A DNA stretch of 64,000 nt from Larimichthys crocea. Its lineage: Eukaryota > Chordata > Actinopteri > Sciaenidae. The notes beneath the pieces were generated by a model. It was given only the letters and a program-made list of their open reading frames with translations, did no database searches and had not been told where the DNA came from. Positions 60,662-64,000 of this stretch are shown here, piece after piece; positions within the stretch are counted from its first letter, which is position 1; each line of letters opens with the position of its first letter. Where the stretch lies: contig NC_040025.1 of the NCBI RefSeq assembly GCF_000972845.2, positions 17,176,126 to 17,240,125 on the forward strand, written 5' to 3'. Position numbers and translations under genes: made by a program.

Positions 60662-61932
60662 ATGCCTCCTTCCGGACCGCCCGCCCCTCCCTCCCTTGGA
60701 GACCTGCCTGCGCTGGACCTGCCTGTGCCGGACCTGCCTGAGCTGGACCTGCCTCCGGGTAAGACACTTAAATCAATGTATTCTTATTCTTATTCTAATA
60801 TGTGAGCATAACCTGTGTAATTTAAAAGTGGACGAGTTGGAAAATGTTTGAGATACAGTTTGGGTCATACTCGGTGTAAACGTGTTGTTAGTTGGTTTTA
60901 GCGCTTTAAAACTTCAGGAAACATCTTAACAATAGTGCAGCGATGTACTGACGTTTTTATTTTGATATATATATGTTTGTATTTGTATTAATTTTGTCGA
61001 TTTTGAGTGAAAACAAATATTTTTAAAGTCAAGATGGCGACTGGGCCGTTTTTCATAAAACGCATCGAATGTACATTTTTATCACCATGGAGACGATTGA
61101 ACTTTTAGCAGGTAACGCCTGAACGCGCATGCGTAATCAGAGCTCACCTGGTTTAAACGTACACAGAGCTGTTGTCGTTTAAAGTTCCTCACGTAATGAA
61201 TCATTTTTAGGGACAAAACTAAAATATACTGTAAACAATAGTGTGAAATGAGATTTATTTGTGAGATTAGATGATTGATTTAATTAACTAGAAAAATTTC
61301 TAAAGAAATTTTGAGTGTGCCTGACTCTGGCCCCGTCGCCCCCATACATAATTACTGACACTGCTCCTCAAATACCTCAAATAGTCATTTTTAACATGTT
61401 TATGTTAAAAGAGGAACTATATTTTATAGTACAACTGTAATATGAGTGATTGTTAACAATGGTGGTGTGATATGGAGTGAATGATGTATTACATGGTTGG
61501 TCTGTGTTAAAGAAAATGTCCCTGTGTGTTTGCTTGGCCCACAGCCTGAAACTAATTTAACTTAGTAAAAGTTTATTGTTAACTTGAGGAGTAACCAGTA
61601 TGTGCGGTTTTTCACTTTTTCATTAAGTGCAAATCCTGTTTTTTTACATCATGTGTCAGAGGTTGGCCTAGATTTTTGTGTAAACCTTTTATCTTTGTCA
61701 TACGGTTTTAAAATTTCTTCTGCAATGCCTCTGTTCGGTCACGTCTTGTTCAGTAGGCGTGTGATGTCGTCTGGTTTGTCTCTGCTTCGTCTTGTTTGCG
61801 ATTCAGTCATCATGTTTGTGCTTGTAGGAAGACTGGGCAAGACAACTTGTTGCCGTTGAACCAAATTGATATTTTTGTAATAAGGTTATTGCATGTTGAT
61901 GGTGCACGGTCCATGTTTGGTACCACTGTGGT

Positions 61933-61982
<50 letters not shown>

Positions 61983-62896
61983 CCGTTTGATGTGTTTTCA
62001 TCATCACCTTCGTAAATAAGTGATGTGGTCTTGCATGGACGCTGTGACCTGTGAACATGTATTACTCATGAGAGATATTTGCATGTGTGTTTTGTCATGT
62101 CCTCATTTCTCACACACAACGTTATGACAGAATGCAATTTAAGTTGTTAAGTGTTATTTGGGTGGATTACTATTTTTAACTATTCACAACTTTATAACTG
62201 AACTCTATAACTCAACTTTTCTTTTAATATTTTCCTGCAGATGTCCTCGCCTTCGTGCAAGAGGTACTTGTTCTTATGCTCATTCGATTGGTTGATGACG
62301 AGGGCTCCATTCCTTCTGACGGAGAGGATGGTGACCCCGACATCATCTATTCAGATGATGGCGAGGGCTCCATCTCTTCTGACAGAGAGGGTGGTGACCC
62401 CGACATCTTCTCTTCGGATGAAGATGAGAGCTCTGCCTCTTCTGACGGAGAGGATGGTGACCCCGACTTCATCCCTTCGGATGAAGACGAGGGATCCACC
62501 TCTTCTGACGAAGACGAAGACGTCCCTGTTTCAGGCTCTTCAGACGAAGGCGAAGACTCCCTCTCCAGTTCTTCAGATGAGGACGATGCCTTCTCAGTGT
62601 TTTGTTCTTCATCTGAAGGCGAAGGCTCCCCGGCCTTCAGCTCTTCAGATGATGACAGAGCCTTTTTTGGCATCAGTTCCTCAGATGAAGACGATGGCCA
62701 CATCACTGTCTCTCTGGGTGCTGATGAGGTCGATGAAGGCGATGATGTTGGGAAATCATCACCTGAGTCCTCAAGCAGCATCGAGGATCCCACCTCCTCC
62801 TCTTCTGGTACTAGCGTTTCCAGTAAGAGGAGCAGGGAGGACAGTGATGAGGACTGGACCCCGAGTCCAAGGCCAGGGAAACGCTGGAAGGAGTAA
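60662..62896 (+). CDS. uncharacterised acidic Ser/Asp/Glu-rich protein, probably nuclear
   Basis: I do not recognise this gene. Two exons, 60662-60758 and 62241-62896, join in phase (CCG G|AT GTC) to 250 residues. Exon 1 encodes a Pro-rich start with three LPxLDLP-like repeats (LPALDL, LPVPDL, LPELDL). Exon 2 opens with a hydrophobic helix (VLAFVQEVLVLMLIRLV), then three 21-residue tandem repeats of the form SDGEDGDPDxxxSDxxExxS, then many SSDEDE-type blocks ideal for casein kinase 2. It ends with basic clusters (KRSRED, PRPGKRWKE) like a bipartite nuclear signal. Acidic nuclear proteins of this composition include histone chaperones and activation domains, but that is only analogy. The proper splice signals, the TATA box and the open frame argue that it is expressed; fast-evolving low-complexity content argues for caution. 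Confidence 0.6.
60759..62240 (+). other. intron of the acidic-protein gene
   Basis: 1.5 kb with a good donor (gtaaga) and acceptor (ttttcctgcag). It contains a GCGCATGCG word near 61115 (NRF1-like) and a TG microsatellite at 61931-61980. No exon-like sequence is visible. Confidence 0.5.
61931..61980. repeat. TG microsatellite
   Basis: An uninterrupted run of about 25 TG units in the intron. Confidence 0.95.
62315..62503 (+). repeat. three tandem 63-bp coding repeats
   Basis: Each unit encodes 21 residues starting SDGEDGDPD or SDREGGDPD and carries 'gatggtgaccccgac' or 'ggtggtgaccccgac' at the same place. The units keep frame and composition, so this is coding-sequence expansion within exon 2. 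Confidence 0.85.
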
Positions 62897-63234
62897 TCTT
62901 CTTCGTCTGACTGGATGGTGGAAGACATCCAGTCAGATGATGAGGAGTCTTCTGAAGAAGAGTCCTGAACAGAGGAGGACAGCTCAGTCGACATGGATGG
63001 CTACGAGACCGATGACAATCATGATGATGAGGAGTCGTCAGACGAAACTTCTGCTTCTTGTGACTGCACGTCACCTGAGGAAGAAGTTTAAGATGGCAAC
63101 AACCTCATCATCATGGATTGATTTGAGGCCGATGTAGACCATCCTGTCGATGAAGAAGACATCACTGTTATCACTGAGGACGAACGTGACGAACCTAACG
63201 AATAGGATGTCCTCAGCGATAACGAAGGTGCCGA
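62866..63234 (+). repeat. direct repeat, copy 1
   Basis: It matches 63632-64000 at an offset of 766 bp. After a diverged first 40 bp, five substitutions are visible over about 330 bp. The copy begins inside the last codons of the acidic-protein gene. Confidence 0.92.
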
Positions 63235-63290
63235 CATTCCTCCCCCTCCTCTGACATCGAGAAGATGGAGAACAAGATAAAGATGTAGTT
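62894..63290 (+). pseudogene. stop-interrupted continuation of the acidic reading frame
   Basis: In the same frame after the TAA at 62894, acidic coding-like text continues (SSSSDWMVEDIQSDDEESSE, EEDSSVDMDGYETDDNHDDE, EDITVITEDERDEPNE), broken by TGA near 62966, TAA near 63089, TGA near 63119 and TAG near 63203. No frameshift is needed to read through. It looks like a once longer C-terminus degraded by point mutations, now 3' untranslated sequence. Confidence 0.6.
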
Positions 63291-63294
63291 GATT

Positions 63295-63605
63295 AATGTA
63301 ATGTTATGTAGCAAAATGTAAAGTAATGTAATATTATGTAATGTAGGAAAATGTAATATGTAATGTAGTAGTAAAATGTAATGTAATATAATGTAATGTA
63401 ATGTAGTAAAATGTAATATAAAGTAATGTAGTAAAATGTAATGTAATGTAATGCAGTAAAATGTAATGTAGTAAAATGTAATGTAATGTAATGTAATGTA
63501 ATGTAATGCAGTAAAATGTAATGTAGTAAAATATAATGTAATGTAATGTAGTAAAATGTATTGTATAAATAATGTATCTGTATGTACTTGTGATGTTAGT
63601 AAAAA
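63295..63605. repeat. TAATG-type pentanucleotide array
   Basis: About 300 bp of degenerate gtaat/taatg units interspersed with 'agtaaaatg' variants, lying between the two copies of the direct repeat. Confidence 0.9.
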
Positions 63606-63631
63606 TATAATCTAATTGTAATGTAATTAAT

Positions 63632-64000
63632 CCAGTCCAGGCCAGGGAACGCTGGAAGGATACTCTTTTCGTCTGACTGGATGGTGGAAGACATCCAGTC
63701 AGATGATGAGGAGTCTTCTGAAGAAGAGTCCTGAACAGAGGAGGACAGCTCAGTCGACATGGATGGCTACGAGACCGATGACAATCATGATGATGAGGAG
63801 TCGTCAGATGAAACTTCTGCTTCTTGTGACTGCACGTCACCTGAGGAAGAAGTTTAAGATGGCAACAACCTCATCATCATGGATTGTTTTGAGGCCGATG
63901 TAGACCATCCTGTCAATGAAGAAGACATCACTGTTATCACTGAGGACGAACATGACGAACCTAACGAATAGGATGTCCTCAGTGATAACGAAGGTGCCGA
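63632..64000 (+). repeat. direct repeat, copy 2 (continues beyond the window)
   Basis: The second copy of the acidic-gene tail. The frame around the old stop codon is altered by small deletions, the TGA at copy-1 position 63119 is TGT here, and the other interior stops are shared. The window ends inside the copy. Confidence 0.92.

Noticed and set aside
60300..60767. 155-codon minus-strand ORF rich in Ser, Phe and Leu
   Set aside because: It is the complement of the GAA/GGA purine tract and exon 1 of the acidic-protein gene; the composition follows the simple repeat.
62241..63137. 298-codon plus-strand ORF rich in Met, Arg and Thr
   Set aside because: An out-of-frame shadow of the acidic-protein exon; its first codons are not joined to exon 1 in frame.
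63334..63840. Minus-strand 168-codon ORF with Ile/Thr/Tyr/His repeats
   Set aside because: It arises from the TAATG pentanucleotide array read on the other strand plus the complement of repeat copy 2.

Overview
The window is a piece of nuclear chromosome from a ray-finned fish, most likely a spiny-rayed (percomorph) teleost. The evidence is spliced vertebrate genes with short GT/AG introns, a fish-type makorin, and many short repeats of kinds common in teleost genomes (hAT-like and TTAA-flanked miniature elements, CA/TG microsatellites). I saw no bacterial or viral gene, CRISPR array, rRNA or tRNA. Gene names rest on protein features I recognised by eye; no database was searched.

Layout. 1-12 kb, plus strand: a divergent makorin (mkrn4-like, 5' exon not found), FANCE, and ribosomal protein rpl10a. 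FANCE and RPL10A are also neighbours in human 6p21. A decayed hAT transposon sits in rpl10a intron 1, and a fragment of rpl10a exon 5 lies behind the gene. 13.3-16.5 kb, plus: a compact IRAG/LRMP-family tail-anchored ER protein. 16.7-25.7 kb, minus: an INAVA homologue in 11 coding exons, with a 3.8 kb intron that is richer in G+C than its flanks. 27.3-30.3 kb, minus: a FAM107-family gene containing a 22-nt microexon. 30.3-34.1 kb: no coding gene, but a 211-bp palindromic element with a perfect 8-bp target duplication and a cluster of RFX/CRE-like sites. 34.1-44.3 kb, plus: SMC5, complete. 44.6-46.5 kb, minus: CFAP276. 47.3-57.7 kb, plus: ELAPOR1. CFAP276 and ELAPOR1 are also neighbours in human 1p13. 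57.7-60.3 kb: AT-rich and microsatellite sequence.

The least explained part is 60.3-64.0 kb. A TATA promoter and a strongly purine-rich leader precede a two-exon gene for a 250-residue Ser/Asp/Glu-rich protein that I cannot assign to any family. Its frame continues past the stop as acidic, coding-like sequence broken by further stops. That tail is repeated 766 bp downstream, across a TAATG-type pentanucleotide array, and the second copy runs out of the window.

The named genes belong to different processes: ubiquitin ligase, Fanconi anaemia and SMC5/6 DNA repair, translation, ER and nuclear-envelope membrane, epithelial junctions, cytoskeleton, cilia and the endolysosomal system. They are vertebrate neighbours, not an operon or a pathway. 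Summed exon lengths are consistent with intact frames for makorin, FANCE, RPL10A, IRAG, INAVA, FAM107, CFAP276 and the acidic protein.
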